NCBI RefSeq assembly: GCF_039724765.1 | Contig: NZ_CP155729.1 | Coordinates: 2,055,501 to 2,119,500 of the forward strand | DNA from: Sagittula stellata E-37 | GTDB taxonomy: Bacteria > Pseudomonadota > Alphaproteobacteria > Rhodobacterales > Rhodobacteraceae | Direction: 5' to 3' | DNA length: 64,000 bases | In this document: positions 50,231-59,122 of the stretch, one piece after another | Numbering within the stretch: the first letter of the stretch is position 1 | How the letters are laid out: each line of letters starts with the position of its first letter | Translations under genes and position numbers: made by a program | Notes under the pieces: model-generated | Database searches by the model: none | What the model was told of the DNA's origin: nothing | What the model saw: only the letters and a program-made list of their open reading frames with translations

Positions 50231-51037
50231 TCACGTCCCAAGCATCGCGGGCAAATCCCGGCGCAGACGCTCCGTCCCGCCCGGTTGCCAGCGGAGATCC
50301 GTCAGGCGGTCGCACACAAGCGGGCTGACCGGATCGGCGCTGCGCGGCGGCAGGGGATGCGGGCATCCGGTCAGACGCCGAACCTCTGCCAGCAGGTCGT
50401 GCCGGTCGAGCAGGAGGTCGGAGACGTGGACCGCGCCGCCGGTCGTTTCCGTGCGCAGAAGGCGGACGGCTGAGGCGAGATCGGCGCCGTGTACTTCCGT
50501 CCCGCGCCGAGGCGCGATGGGCTTTCCAGCGAGGTAGTCGGCGAAGAGGCCCTGCCACTTGTGATCCGGGCCGGGGCCGTAGATGCCGGTGGCCCGCAGG
50601 CTGAGGCCGGTCAGGGGGAGGGTGGCGAGGTGCTCCTCGGCCCTGAGCTTGACTTGCCCGTAGAGGGAGCTGGGTTCGGGCGCGCGGGTTTCCGGCAAGT
50701 GTGTGCCCGGCGGCATCCCGTCGAAGACCGCGCGGGACGACAGGAAGAGGACGCGCCGGACGCCCGCCTGCGCGGCGGCGTCGAACAGGCGCCGGGTGCC
50801 GTCGAGGTTCGCGGTCAGGAAGCCCTGCGGATCGTCGCCTTCGCCGCCCCGGTACTTGCCCGGAACGTGGGAAAAGGCGGCGTGGATCAATGTGGTGACG
50901 CCCCGGAGGTCGGGCGCCGGGCCGGTCAGGTCGTAGGGGCGGTGCGGCAGCGCGCCCGCCGTGCGGCCCAGCGTCAGGTCGGCCAGCGGCACGAGCCAGC
51001 GCCCGACCAGCCCCGTGGCGCCGGTCAGCGCGATCAT
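50231..51037 (-). CDS. sqdC: NAD-dependent epimerase/reductase, SqdC-like
   Basis: A 268-residue extended short-chain dehydrogenase. The NAD motif is LTGATGLVGRW, the catalytic pair SLYGQVK (YxxxK), and a serine in LFLSSRAVFDG. In Rhodobacter sphaeroides the sulfolipid operon is sqdB-sqdD-sqdC, and loss of sqdC leads to a sulfoquinovosyl-dihydroxyacetone product. The position, last after SqdB and an SqdD-like enzyme, makes this the counterpart. The assignment is by position and fold, not by alignment. Its ATG overlaps the upstream stop and GAAGGA precedes it. Confidence 0.7.
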   Translation of the reverse strand: MIALTGATGLVGRWLVPLADLTLGRTAGALPHRPYDLTGPAPDLRGVTTLIHAAFSHVPGKYRGGEGDDPQGFLTANLDGTRRLFDAAAQAGVRRVLFLSSRAVFDGMPPGTHLPETRAPEPSSLYGQVKLRAEEHLATLPLTGLSLRATGIYGPGPDHKWQGLFADYLAGKPIAPRRGTEVHGADLASAVRLLRTETTGGAVHVSDLLLDRHDLLAEVRRLTGCPHPLPPRSADPVSPLVCDRLTDLRWQPGGTERLRRDLPAMLGT

Positions 51038-51828
51038 GCCGGGTCCTTCAGGGCGTCGAGGTCCGGACGTTCGCCGCACGCATAGGTGTGCCAGAGGTCG
51101 ATCAGCGGGCGGAGGCGGTCGACCTTGGCGTGGTCGGCCCATGGCTTTTCGTACTGGTAGTGGATGACCTTCACCGAGGGCCAGTGCCAGAGGCCGGGCA
51201 GGTTGAACCAGGCGTATTGCAGCATGTTGAAGGTCACGGGCAGGCCGTGCCAGTCGGGGAAGACGGTTTCCAGAAAGGTCTGGTCGGTGCGCTTCCAGAA
51301 GGCGCCAGGGGCGTCGAGGGTGTCGAGCATCCGCTGGAAGGTGGCCTCTGACGGGCGGGCGGTGAAGACGCCGGAGTTCAGGCGGTGGAAGTCGGCGAGG
51401 CTCTCGTAGACGTTGGGGGCGGCGCAGAATTCCGGATAGTCGAAGAGCGTGTCGATGTTGCGGATCACCAGCGTGTCGGCGTCGAGGAAGACGGTGCGGT
51501 CGTAGGGCAGTTGCCACAGGCGCAGCTTGCAGAAATTGTCGAGCGGTGTGTGGAAGGCCGGCTTCTCGCCCTTGGTGAAGGGGTTCTTTTCGTGGATGTT
51601 GCGCTTGGCGTGGGCGGCGTTGAAGGCGTCCGAGGTGGGCAGGTGGTCGACGCGGACCAGGCGGGCGCCCTGCGCCTTCAGCGGGCCGAGCGCCGCGTCG
51701 GGCACGCCGTCTGTGTGCAGAACGACACGGTCGGCCTGTGTTCCGGTCTGCGCGAGGGAGTGGAGCAGCGCCCCGGCCCCCCGCGCGAAGTCGGCGTTGG
51801 TGACGAGGGTGACGTAGGCGTTACGCAT
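51034..51828 (-). CDS. sqdD: GT8-type glycosyltransferase, SqdD-like sulfoquinovosyltransferase
   Basis: A 264-residue glycogenin-like glycosyltransferase. It has AYVTLVTNADFARGAGALLH, the metal-binding FLDADTLVI (DxD), CKLRLWQLPYDR and the donor-side FNMLQYAWFNLPG. SqdD of R. sphaeroides, which moves sulfoquinovose from its UDP donor to diacylglycerol, is also glycogenin-like, and this gene has the matching operon position. It overlaps the VOC gene by 8 bp and the next gene by 4 bp. Confidence 0.78.
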   Translation of the reverse strand: MRNAYVTLVTNADFARGAGALLHSLAQTGTQADRVVLHTDGVPDAALGPLKAQGARLVRVDHLPTSDAFNAAHAKRNIHEKNPFTKGEKPAFHTPLDNFCKLRLWQLPYDRTVFLDADTLVIRNIDTLFDYPEFCAAPNVYESLADFHRLNSGVFTARPSEATFQRMLDTLDAPGAFWKRTDQTFLETVFPDWHGLPVTFNMLQYAWFNLPGLWHWPSVKVIHYQYEKPWADHAKVDRLRPLIDLWHTYACGERPDLDALKDPA

Positions 51829-52198
51829 CGTAGCAGATGAACTCCAGCAGCGTGCCGTCGGGGTCGCGGAAGTACAGGCTGGTGCCCGGCCCGCGTGCGC
51901 CGTTGCGGGGGACCGGGCCCAGTTCGACCTTAACCCCATGCGCGTTGAGGTGGGCCTGCGCCGCGTCCACCGTGCCGTCCCAGACAAAGCACAGGTCGGT
52001 GCCGCCCGGGGGGACCGGCAAGCGGGCGAGCGGCTCTGCCTCCACTCCCGGGCCGTGGCAGTTGAGTTGCTGGGTCCCGAAGCGGAAGGCCACGCCCGCG
52101 CCGCGCGGCACGACCTCCGCCCCCATCACGTCGCGGTAGAAGGCCGTGGAGCGGTCCCAGTCGGTGACATGGATCACCACGTGGTCGAGCGTGACCAT
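51821..52198 (-). CDS. VOC-family (glyoxalase-like) protein inside the sulfolipid operon
   Basis: A 125-residue single VOC module. It starts LDHVVIHVTDWDRSTAFYRD and ends SLYFRDPDGTLLEFICYDA, with metal-ligand-type His near 6, an internal His in CHGPG and Glu near the end. The middle WDGTVDAAQAHLNAHGVKVE is typical. It is 2 bp after sqdB and overlaps sqdD, so the three are co-translated. VOC members include isomerases, dioxygenases and glyoxalases; the role here is unknown. The classical sqdBDC operon has no such gene. Confidence 0.88.
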   Translation of the reverse strand: MVTLDHVVIHVTDWDRSTAFYRDVMGAEVVPRGAGVAFRFGTQQLNCHGPGVEAEPLARLPVPPGGTDLCFVWDGTVDAAQAHLNAHGVKVELGPVPRNGARGPGTSLYFRDPDGTLLEFICYDA

Positions 52199-52200
52199 GC

Positions 52201-53418
52201 TCAGGACACCGATTTCAGGCGCGCGCCCTCGGGGTCGTGGTCGACGGTGCGGGCGATGTCCTTGGTCCAGGCCGACACGGCGGGCACGCGGGAGCGGTCG
52301 ATGCGGTGGGCGTATTTCTTCGCCACGTCGACGACCTCGGACAGGAGGCCTTCGGCAAGGGTCGTCGGGTCGAGGCCCAGCGCAAGGAACTGGTCGTTCT
52401 TGACGATCAGGTCGTTCTCGGCGGCTTCCTTGCGCGGGTTGGGCAGGTTCATCACCTCGGCGCCGGTCAGCTTTGCCACGAGTTGTGCGAGGTCGCGCAC
52501 GCGGTGGGTTTCGGTCATCTGGTTGAAGATCTTCACCCGGTCGCCCTGCGCGGGGGCATCCTGCAGCGCCAGTTCGACGCAGCGCACGCTGTCCTGGATG
52601 TGGATGAAGGCGCGCGTCTGCCCGCCGGTGCCGTGCACGGTCAGCGGATAGCCGATGGCGGCCTGGATCAGGAAGCGGTTCAGCACCGTGCCGTAGTCGC
52701 CGTCGTAGTCGAAGCGGTTGATCAGCTGCTCGTGCCGCCGGGTCTGGTCGGTGTGGGTGCCCCAGACGATGCCCTGATGCAGGTCGGTGATGCGCAGCCC
52801 GTCGTTCTGCGCGTAGAACTGGAAGAGGATCTGATCGAGCGACTTGGTCATGTGGTAGACCGAGCCGGGCTTCGTCGGGTAGAGGATCTCCTGCTCTTTC
52901 GGGCCGGAGGGCGTGTCGATCTGCACGTCGAGGTAGCCCTCGGGGATCGGCGCACCGACGGAGGAATATCCGTAGACGCCCATGGTGCCGAGGTGGACGA
53001 GGTGGGCGTCGGGGGCCGCTTCGACCATCGCGGCCAGCAGGTTGTGCGTCGCGTTGGTGTTGTTGTTGACCGTGTAGACCTTGTGGCGGTCGGTCTTCAT
53101 CGAATAGGGCGCGGCGCGCTGTTCGGCGAAGTGGATGATGGCGTCGGGCTTGTGCTCGGCCAGCCACTGTTTCAGCCGCTCGTATTCCTTTGCGAGGTCG
53201 AGCAGGTGGAAGCGGATGGTCTCTCCGGAGGTCTGTTTCCAGATGCGGCACCGTTCCTGGATGGAGTCCATGGGCGTCAGCGATTGCACGCCCAGCTCCG
53301 TGTCGATCCAGCGGCGGGAGAGGTTGTCGAGGATGTGCACCTCGTGTCCGGCGTTGGAGAGATGGAGGGCGGTGGGCCAGCCGACGAAGCCGTCGCCGCC
53401 GAGGATCGCTATGCGCAT
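52201..53418 (-). CDS. sqdB: UDP-sulfoquinovose synthase
   Basis: A 405-residue SQD1/SqdB-type dehydratase that makes UDP-sulfoquinovose from UDP-glucose and sulfite. It has IAILGGDGFVGWPTALHL (NAD), the family marker TELGVQSLTPM with flanking residues, HFAEQRAAPYSM, GTMGVYGYS, the catalytic YHMTKSLDQ (YxxxK), and NRFDYDGDYGTVLNRFLIQA with GGQTRAFIHI. These distinguish it from ordinary sugar epimerases. The ATG 53418 is the natural start of the fold. It heads the sulfolipid operon. Confidence 0.92.
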   Translation of the reverse strand: MRIAILGGDGFVGWPTALHLSNAGHEVHILDNLSRRWIDTELGVQSLTPMDSIQERCRIWKQTSGETIRFHLLDLAKEYERLKQWLAEHKPDAIIHFAEQRAAPYSMKTDRHKVYTVNNNTNATHNLLAAMVEAAPDAHLVHLGTMGVYGYSSVGAPIPEGYLDVQIDTPSGPKEQEILYPTKPGSVYHMTKSLDQILFQFYAQNDGLRITDLHQGIVWGTHTDQTRRHEQLINRFDYDGDYGTVLNRFLIQAAIGYPLTVHGTGGQTRAFIHIQDSVRCVELALQDAPAQGDRVKIFNQMTETHRVRDLAQLVAKLTGAEVMNLPNPRKEAAENDLIVKNDQFLALGLDPTTLAEGLLSEVVDVAKKYAHRIDRSRVPAVSAWTKDIARTVDHDPEGARLKSVS

Positions 53419-53492
53419 GGTGAGGGTCCCGTGTTGTTTGCGTGTCCTGTTAACGATGGGGATCCGGGGAGTAAAATGAAACTTTTGTGGTG

Positions 53493-53572
53493 ATTGATGC
53501 AGGGAAATGGGCATCAATCCGCTGAAAATACGGTAATCACTGGTAAATTGATACATGTTTTGCTGCATCAAT
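53493..53572. promoter_or_regulatory. two identical-architecture 26-bp inverted repeats upstream of sqdB
   Basis: Module 1 (53493-53518) and module 2 (53547-53572) both read ATTGATRCA, 8 bp, then NGCATCAAT. They are exactly 54 bp apart, about five helical turns. They lie 75-155 bp upstream of the sqdB start in an AT-richer island. This suggests a cooperative transcription factor acting on the sulfolipid operon. Confidence 0.65.
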
Positions 53573-53630
53573 TTCCGGCGGGGCGAGACAGGCGGAGGGC
53601 GCGCGGGCCATGGCCGGCGCGCAGCCGGTC

Positions 53631-54173
53631 TCAGGAATTGTAGTGCGTTCCGATCCGGTAGCAGGGGCCGTAGGTCGGCACCTTTTTCCAGAAAAGCACG
53701 GCGAAGGTGGCGTATTCGTCCGCCATGGTGCCGCCGGTCCATGTGCCACCGCCGTTTTTGGGCGTGTGCGGGTTGAGCGGGCTGTTGGCGTGGTGCTTCG
53801 CCTCATCGTCCACCTGCATTGCCATGGTTGCGGACCCGAGGCCGGACGTGATCTTCTGGCCGACCTGCGCGACCTTCGCGGCAGGCACGACGGCCGCCAA
53901 GGCATCCAGCGGGGTGATCTTGACGCTGTCTTTCAGTGCGCCGGTCTTGCTCATCTGGGTTTCGATGCTGATAACCGCCGCGATGGCGCCGTCGAGCGGC
54001 ACGTCGGCTTTCTGGTTGAGATAGGAAAACACCGTCGCGCTGATGGCGTTGGAGAAGCTGAACCGTCCGATGCAGCACGTCGGATGAATTCCGTCGCCCT
54101 TGTAGCCGACAAATTCCCCCCAATTGCGATAGTGCTTCATCGGCTTGACGTCTGTCGCGATCTTGAATCCCAC
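53631..54173 (-). CDS. protein of unknown family
   Basis: A 180-residue reading from a GTG with an excellent AGGAGG 7 nt upstream. No signal peptide or membrane helix is evident. Features include GDGIHPTCCIGRFSFSNAIS, VPLDGAIAAVISIETQMS, GGGTWTGGTMADEYATFAV and a terminal YGPCYRIGTHYNS. Cys-Cys and a further cysteine might bind metal. It matches no family I recognise. Transcribed in the same direction as the sulfolipid operon, 212 bp before it. Confidence 0.65.
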   Translation of the reverse strand: MGFKIATDVKPMKHYRNWGEFVGYKGDGIHPTCCIGRFSFSNAISATVFSYLNQKADVPLDGAIAAVISIETQMSKTGALKDSVKITPLDALAAVVPAAKVAQVGQKITSGLGSATMAMQVDDEAKHHANSPLNPHTPKNGGGTWTGGTMADEYATFAVLFWKKVPTYGPCYRIGTHYNS

Positions 54174-54412
54174 TTGCAATCCTCCTCGGTAAAGACACGA
54201 CCGGGCAATTCCGGACGCACAGAAAACGTGTTTCGGTAATGGGCGGGAGCCTATCACGGTTCGGTCCTGCGGCAAGCCCGGTGAATGTCCGGGCCGCGTG
54301 CCTTCAAGTGCGCGATATTGCACAGGGCCTGTCGGGAGCTTCACGGGAACGTTTCGTTGCGGTGCAGCATTGTGTGCCTAACTCAGAACGACGCAAGCGA
54401 AAGGAGCATCTC

Positions 54413-55507
54413 ATGAGCAAGAGCTTGTTCGACCCGATCAAGGTTGGGGCCATGGACCTCAAGAACCGTATCGTCATGGCGCCGCTGACGCGGAACCGCG
54501 CGATGGAAGACGACGCGCCGATGGACATGCACGTCGATTACTACGCGCAACGCGCTGGCGCCGGGCTGATCATCACCGAGGCCACGCAGATTTCCCCCGA
54601 GGGCAAGGGCTATGCCTGGACGCCGGGCATCTACAGCGACACGCAGGTCGCGCAATGGAAGAAGGTGACGGATGCGGTGCATGCCGCGGGCGGCAAGATC
54701 GTCCTGCAGCTTTGGCACGTGGGGCGCATCAGCCATACGTCGTTGCAGGAGGGCGGTAAGGCGCCGGTGGCCCCGTCGGCGGTGCAGGCCGAGGGCGTGC
54801 AGACCTTCGACGGTTCGCAGATGGTCGATGTTTCGGTGCCGCGCGCGCTGGAGATCGACGAGATCCCGCGCATCGTCGAGGACTTCCGCAAGGCGACGGT
54901 CAACGCGAAGGCCGCCGGATTCGACGGGGTCGAGGTGCATGGCGCCAACGGCTACCTGATCGACGCGTTCCTGAAGGACGGGCCGAACCGGCGCGACGAT
55001 GCTTACGGCGGGTCGTTCGAGAACCGCGCGCGCCTTCTGGGCGAGGTGCTGGACGCGGTGGTCGGTGCGTGGGACGCCGCGCATGTCGGGCTGCGGCTGT
55101 CGCCGTTCTCGGACGCAAACGGCGCCACGGACAGCGATCCGAAGGCGCTGGGCGAGTTCCTTGTCGATTTCGTGTCGGGCCGTGGGCTGGCGTACCTCCA
55201 CATGGTCGAAGGCCAGACGGGCGGTCCGCGCGATTTGCCGGAGGGTGTCGACCTGAAGGCGCTGAAAGACCGCTTCGACGGCGTCTGGATGGGCAACAAC
55301 GGGTACGACCGCGACATGGCCATGACGCGTGTGGCCGAGGGGCTGACCGACCTCGTGGCCTTCGGGCGGCCCTACATCGCCAACCCTGACCTGGCGGAGC
55401 GTCTGCGCGTCGGGGCGGAGCTGAACGAGGGCGACCGGTCCACCTACTATGGCGGTGGCCGCGAGGGCTATACCGACTATCCGACCCTGCAGGACGCGGC
55501 GGCGTAA
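54413..55507 (+). CDS. old yellow enzyme family alkene reductase
   Basis: A 364-residue FMN-dependent reductase of activated C=C bonds, NemA-like, using NAD(P)H. The N-terminus is LFDPIKVGAMDLKNRIVMAPLTR. LQLWHVGRISH, VEVHGANGYLIDAFLKDGPN with the substrate-binding His/Asn, and DDAYGGSFENRARLL follow, and FGRPYIANPDLAERL closes the barrel. AAAGGAG precedes the ATG. It probably detoxifies electrophiles. It stands alone. Confidence 0.94.
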   Translation: MSKSLFDPIKVGAMDLKNRIVMAPLTRNRAMEDDAPMDMHVDYYAQRAGAGLIITEATQISPEGKGYAWTPGIYSDTQVAQWKKVTDAVHAAGGKIVLQLWHVGRISHTSLQEGGKAPVAPSAVQAEGVQTFDGSQMVDVSVPRALEIDEIPRIVEDFRKATVNAKAAGFDGVEVHGANGYLIDAFLKDGPNRRDDAYGGSFENRARLLGEVLDAVVGAWDAAHVGLRLSPFSDANGATDSDPKALGEFLVDFVSGRGLAYLHMVEGQTGGPRDLPEGVDLKALKDRFDGVWMGNNGYDRDMAMTRVAEGLTDLVAFGRPYIANPDLAERLRVGAELNEGDRSTYYGGGREGYTDYPTLQDAAA

Positions 55508-55554
55508 GGCGGCCCGCAGGTCGCCCCCGCGCGTCTCGGGGCGAATGTTCTTGC

Positions 55555-55588
55555 ATCCAGCCCCCATCTTGCAAGATGGGGGCTGGAT
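55555..55588. repeat. 34-bp perfect palindrome after the alkene reductase gene
   Basis: Seventeen bases from 55555 pair perfectly with the next seventeen; the centre is TTGCAA and the arms contain CCCCCATC / GATGGGGG. No T-run follows. It may still form a transcript-end hairpin, or be a dispersed palindromic element. Confidence 0.85.
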
Positions 55589-55642
55589 TGTCATGTGCGC
55601 GAGTCGGGTCTCGGGCCGTTGGCGGCGATCAGGAGAACGGAC

Positions 55643-55813
55643 ATGGACTACGGGAAATCCGGCAAGGGCAAGGCGGCCAAGGGCGCGCCGCGTTTCGACG
55701 GCCACAAGGATGCGCCGCAGGGCAAGAATGCGCGCGGTGGCGCGCCCAGCAAGGCGGAGCTTCTGGCGCGCATGAAGGCCGCGCAGAAGGCCGAGACGCA
55801 GAAAGACGGCTGA
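55643..55813 (+). CDS. small basic protein, unknown function
   Basis: A 56-residue Lys/Gly/Ala-rich protein (MDYGKSGKGKAAKGAPRFDG...). It ends with a short helix (SKAELLARMKAAQKAE). AGGAGAACGGAC before the ATG is a fine ribosome site. The composition suggests nucleic acid or ribosome binding, but no family is claimed. Confidence 0.65.
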   Translation: MDYGKSGKGKAAKGAPRFDGHKDAPQGKNARGGAPSKAELLARMKAAQKAETQKDG

Positions 55814-56066
55814 CGCCGGGCAGGGGGCGGCAACGTTCTGGCAAGCCTCTGGCGGGCAGGTCGTGAAGGTATCGCCCGCCCGGCACGTATGCGGCAATCC
55901 GTGAAACGTCGCTCTCCCCGATCCATCCGGTGTCGTTATGCGACGGGAGGATGATCGGGGCGCCGCCATGTCGTCTCATCGTTCACTTTGGCTGGAAAAC
56001 CCGGCTTGCGGAAACGGGCGGGCAAGGTCACAGTGAGCGCCACACACCTTGCGCCGGCCCGGATCG

Positions 56067-56096
56067 CTTGAAATCCGGGGTCAAGCGGCACATGTA
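56067..56096 (+). promoter_or_regulatory. lon: sigma-32 (RpoH)-type promoter of lon
   Basis: CTTGAAA at 56067-56073, a 15-bp spacer and CACATGTA at 56089-56096 match the heat-shock pattern CTTGAAA-n-CCCATnT well. The rest of the 362-bp gap 55814-56175 holds no gene. Lon is a classic heat-shock gene, so the match is biologically sensible. Confidence 0.65.
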
Positions 56097-56175
56097 GTGT
56101 ATTCTGACCGGAGACGGCGCAAGTTGCCGCGATGCGGGGCTCTGCCGTCTTGCCAAGAACCAGGAAAACGCGAGC

Positions 56176-58584
56176 ATGAAACAGCCACTCAATCCATCCT
56201 ATCCGGTGCTGCCGCTGCGCGACATCGTCGTGTTCCCGCACATGATCGTGCCCCTCTTCGTGGGCCGCGAAAAGTCTGTGCGTGCACTGGAAGAGGTGAT
56301 GAACGACGACAAGCAGATCCTGCTTGCCAGCCAGGTCGATCCCGCGATCGACGATCCGGAGACCTCCGGCATCTACAAGGCGGGCGTGCTGGCGAATGTC
56401 CTGCAACTGCTCAAGCTGCCCGACGGCACCGTGAAGGTGCTGGTCGAGGGCCAGAGCCGCGTGCGCATCGTCGAGTACCTCGACAACGACAACTTCTTCG
56501 AGGCGAAGGCCGAGTACCTGACCGAGATGCCCGGCGACCCCGCCGCGATCGAGGCCCTGACCCACACCGTGGCGGAGGAGTTCGAGCGCTACACCAAGGT
56601 CAAGAAGAACATCCCCGAAGAGGCGCTGGCCGCCGTCAGCGAAGCGACCGAGCCGGCGCAACTGGCCGATCTCGTGGCCGGTCACCTCGGCGTCGAAGTG
56701 GGCCAGAAGCAGGAACTGCTTGAGACGCTCTCGATCAGCGAGCGGCTGGAGAAGGTCTATGGCCTGATGCAGGGGGAGATGTCCGTCCTGCAGGTCGAGA
56801 AGAAGATCAAGACCCGCGTCAAGAGCCAGATGGAGAAGACCCAGCGCGAGTACTATCTGAACGAGCAAATGAAAGCCATTCAGAAGGAACTCGGCGACGG
56901 CGAGGATGGCGAGGGCGAAATCGCCGAACTCGAAGAGAAGATCGAGAAGACCAAGCTGTCGAAGGAAGCCCGGGAAAAGGCCGATGCGGAGCTCAAGAAG
57001 CTGCGCAACATGTCGCCCATGTCCGCCGAGGCAACCGTCGTGCGCAACTACCTCGACTGGATGTTGTCCATCCCGTGGGGCACGAAGTCGCGCGTGAAGA
57101 AGGACCTGAACAAGGCGCAGGACATCCTCGACCAAGACCACTATTCGCTTGAGAAGGTGAAGGAGCGGATCGTCGAGTACCTCGCCGTGCAGGCGCGCAG
57201 CCAGAAGCTGAAAGGCCCGATCCTCTGCCTCGTCGGCCCTCCGGGTGTCGGCAAGACGTCTCTGGGCAAGTCGGTCGCGAAGGCCACGGGCCGCGAGTTC
57301 ATCCGCATTTCGCTGGGCGGCGTGCGCGATGAATCCGAGATCCGCGGCCACCGCCGGACCTACATCGGCTCCATGCCCGGCAAGATCATCCAGGCGCTGA
57401 AGAAGGCGAAGACCACGAACCCGCTCATCCTGCTCGACGAGATCGACAAGATGGGGCAGGACTTCCGTGGCGATCCGGCTTCGGCCATGCTGGAGGTGCT
57501 GGACCCCGAACAGAACGCGACCTTCGTGGACCACTATCTCGAAGTGGAATACGACCTGTCGAACGTGATGTTCGTGACCACCGCCAACAGCTACAACATG
57601 CCCGGGCCGCTGCTCGACCGGATGGAGATCATCTCGCTGTCGGGCTACACCGAGGACGAGAAGCTTGAGATCGCCAAGCGGCACCTGCTGGACAAGGTGA
57701 CCAAGAACCACGGTCTGAAGAAGACCGAGTTCGTGGTCGAGGACAGCGCGCTGACCGACATCATCCGCTACTACACGCGGGAGGCCGGCGTCCGGAACCT
57801 TGAACGCGAGGTGGCCAAGCTTGCCCGCAAGGCGGTGACGAAGATCGTCAAGAAGGAAGCGGAGAAGGTGGTCGTTTCGGCGGACAACCTCGACGAGTTC
57901 CTTGGCGTCCGGAAGCACCGTTACGGGCTGGCGGAGGAAGAGAATCAGATCGGTGTCGTCACCGGGCTGGCCTGGACCTCTGTCGGCGGCGACCTCCTGC
58001 ACATCGAGGCGCTGAAGCTGCCGGGCAAGGGCCGGATGAAGACCACCGGCAAGCTGGGCGATGTGATGAAGGAGTCGATCGATGCGGCTTCGAGCTACGT
58101 GCGGTCCATTTCGCCGCAGATCGGGGTGAAGCCGCCGAAGTTCGACAAGATCGACATCCACGTGCACGTGCCGGATGGCGCAACGCCGAAGGACGGTCCC
58201 TCTGCCGGTCTGGCGATGGTGACATCCATCGTGTCGGTTCTGACGCAGATCCCGGTCCGCAAGGACGTGGCGATGACGGGCGAGGTTTCCCTGCGCGGCA
58301 ACGCCATGCCCATCGGCGGCCTGAAGGAGAAACTGCTCGCGGCCCTGCGCGGTGGCATCAAGACGGTGTTCATCCCGGAGGAAAACGAGAAGGATCTGGC
58401 GGAAATCCCGGACAACGTGAAGCAGGGGCTGCAGATCATCCCCGTCAAACACGTCTCCGAGGTGCTGAGCCAGGCGCTTGTGTCGAAGCCGGAGCCCATC
58501 GAATGGGACGAGGCGGCGGAAGAAGCGGCGGCGGCAGCCAAGGCAAAGTCCGAGGACACCGTATCCAGCCCGGTGGCGCACTGA
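56176..58584 (+). CDS. lon: ATP-dependent protease Lon
   Basis: An 802-residue cytoplasmic AAA+ serine protease that destroys misfolded and regulatory proteins. The N-terminal substrate domain starts [20 protein letters not shown]. Walker A is [13 protein letters not shown] near residue 354, Walker [12 protein letters not shown], and the protease dyad is S676 in [10 protein letters not shown] and K719 in [10 protein letters not shown]. The length is standard. A heat-shock type promoter lies upstream and a terminator downstream. Confidence 0.97.
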   Translation: MKQPLNPSYPVLPLRDIVVFPHMIVPLFVGREKSVRALEEVMNDDKQILLASQVDPAIDDPETSGIYKAGVLANVLQLLKLPDGTVKVLVEGQSRVRIVEYLDNDNFFEAKAEYLTEMPGDPAAIEALTHTVAEEFERYTKVKKNIPEEALAAVSEATEPAQLADLVAGHLGVEVGQKQELLETLSISERLEKVYGLMQGEMSVLQVEKKIKTRVKSQMEKTQREYYLNEQMKAIQKELGDGEDGEGEIAELEEKIEKTKLSKEAREKADAELKKLRNMSPMSAEATVVRNYLDWMLSIPWGTKSRVKKDLNKAQDILDQDHYSLEKVKERIVEYLAVQARSQKLKGPILCLVGPPGVGKTSLGKSVAKATGREFIRISLGGVRDESEIRGHRRTYIGSMPGKIIQALKKAKTTNPLILLDEIDKMGQDFRGDPASAMLEVLDPEQNATFVDHYLEVEYDLSNVMFVTTANSYNMPGPLLDRMEIISLSGYTEDEKLEIAKRHLLDKVTKNHGLKKTEFVVEDSALTDIIRYYTREAGVRNLEREVAKLARKAVTKIVKKEAEKVVVSADNLDEFLGVRKHRYGLAEEENQIGVVTGLAWTSVGGDLLHIEALKLPGKGRMKTTGKLGDVMKESIDAASSYVRSISPQIGVKPPKFDKIDIHVHVPDGATPKDGPSAGLAMVTSIVSVLTQIPVRKDVAMTGEVSLRGNAMPIGGLKEKLLAALRGGIKTVFIPEENEKDLAEIPDNVKQGLQIIPVKHVSEVLSQALVSKPEPIEWDEAAEEAAAAAKAKSEDTVSSPVAH

Positions 58585-58610
58585 GCGTCCGTCCAGCCGG
58601 TTGAAACAGG

Positions 58611-58639
58611 AAAGCCCCGACCGCGTGTCGGGGCTTTTT
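58611..58639 (+). terminator. rho-independent terminator of lon
   Basis: AAAGCCCCGAC-CGCGT-GTCGGGGCTTT, an 11-bp stem and 5-base loop, followed by a T-run. It lies 27 bp after the lon stop. Confidence 0.92.
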
Positions 58640-58760
58640 GCTGTCCGGCTTTGCGTTTGGCGTCAGTGCGGTGTTACCCGTGCGCCGGGCGCAACAGGTG
58701 GCAAGGGCCGGGCGCACCGGCGCGGCTGCGGACACGGACAATGGGCTGATGAGGCGGCGG

Positions 58761-58961
58761 TCAGTTCCCGACGGCGACGCCGAAGACGACCAGCGCGGCG
58801 ATCCCGAGGACCAGCCCCGCGGAGGGCATGCTGCTGGCCGCCGCGTCGTCCGCGACGATCACGGGCGGCATCAGCGGCGGATCGGCGGGAGCATCGTAAC
58901 TGCCGGCCTGCGCGGCACTGGCGGCGATGAGAAGGGCGAAGGCGGCAGCATACCTTTTCAT
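58761..58961 (-). CDS. small exported membrane-anchored protein
   Basis: A 66-residue product with a signal peptide (KRYAAAFALLIAASAAQA), a Pro/Asp-rich spacer (DAPADPPLMPPVIVADD) and a C-terminal membrane helix (AGLVLGIAALVVFGVAVGN). GGAGAACG precedes the ATG. The layout recalls exosortase-type tails, but no basic end or PEP motif is seen. Unknown function. Confidence 0.7.
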   Translation of the reverse strand: MKRYAAAFALLIAASAAQAGSYDAPADPPLMPPVIVADDAAASSMPSAGLVLGIAALVVFGVAVGN

Positions 58962-59122
58962 GTTCGTTCTCCAGACAAAGTTGCCCTGTCAAACTGGCTG
59001 CCGGACGACGCATGAGTCAAGCGAACGCTGGTTTTTTGCGGTGTTTTGCGATATGGTCGCCGGACAGAAACCGAGCAGCCGCACCCGATTGCGGCGCCGC
59101 ACACCGAGCAGAGACAGGTATC

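Noticed and set aside
53419..53492. PhoB box in front of sqdB
   Set aside because: Sulfolipid genes are often phosphate-controlled, but no pair of CTGTCAT-like half-sites is visible.
55936..58581. 881-codon frame opposite lon
   Set aside because: Longest antisense frame in the window but without motif; lon is intact.
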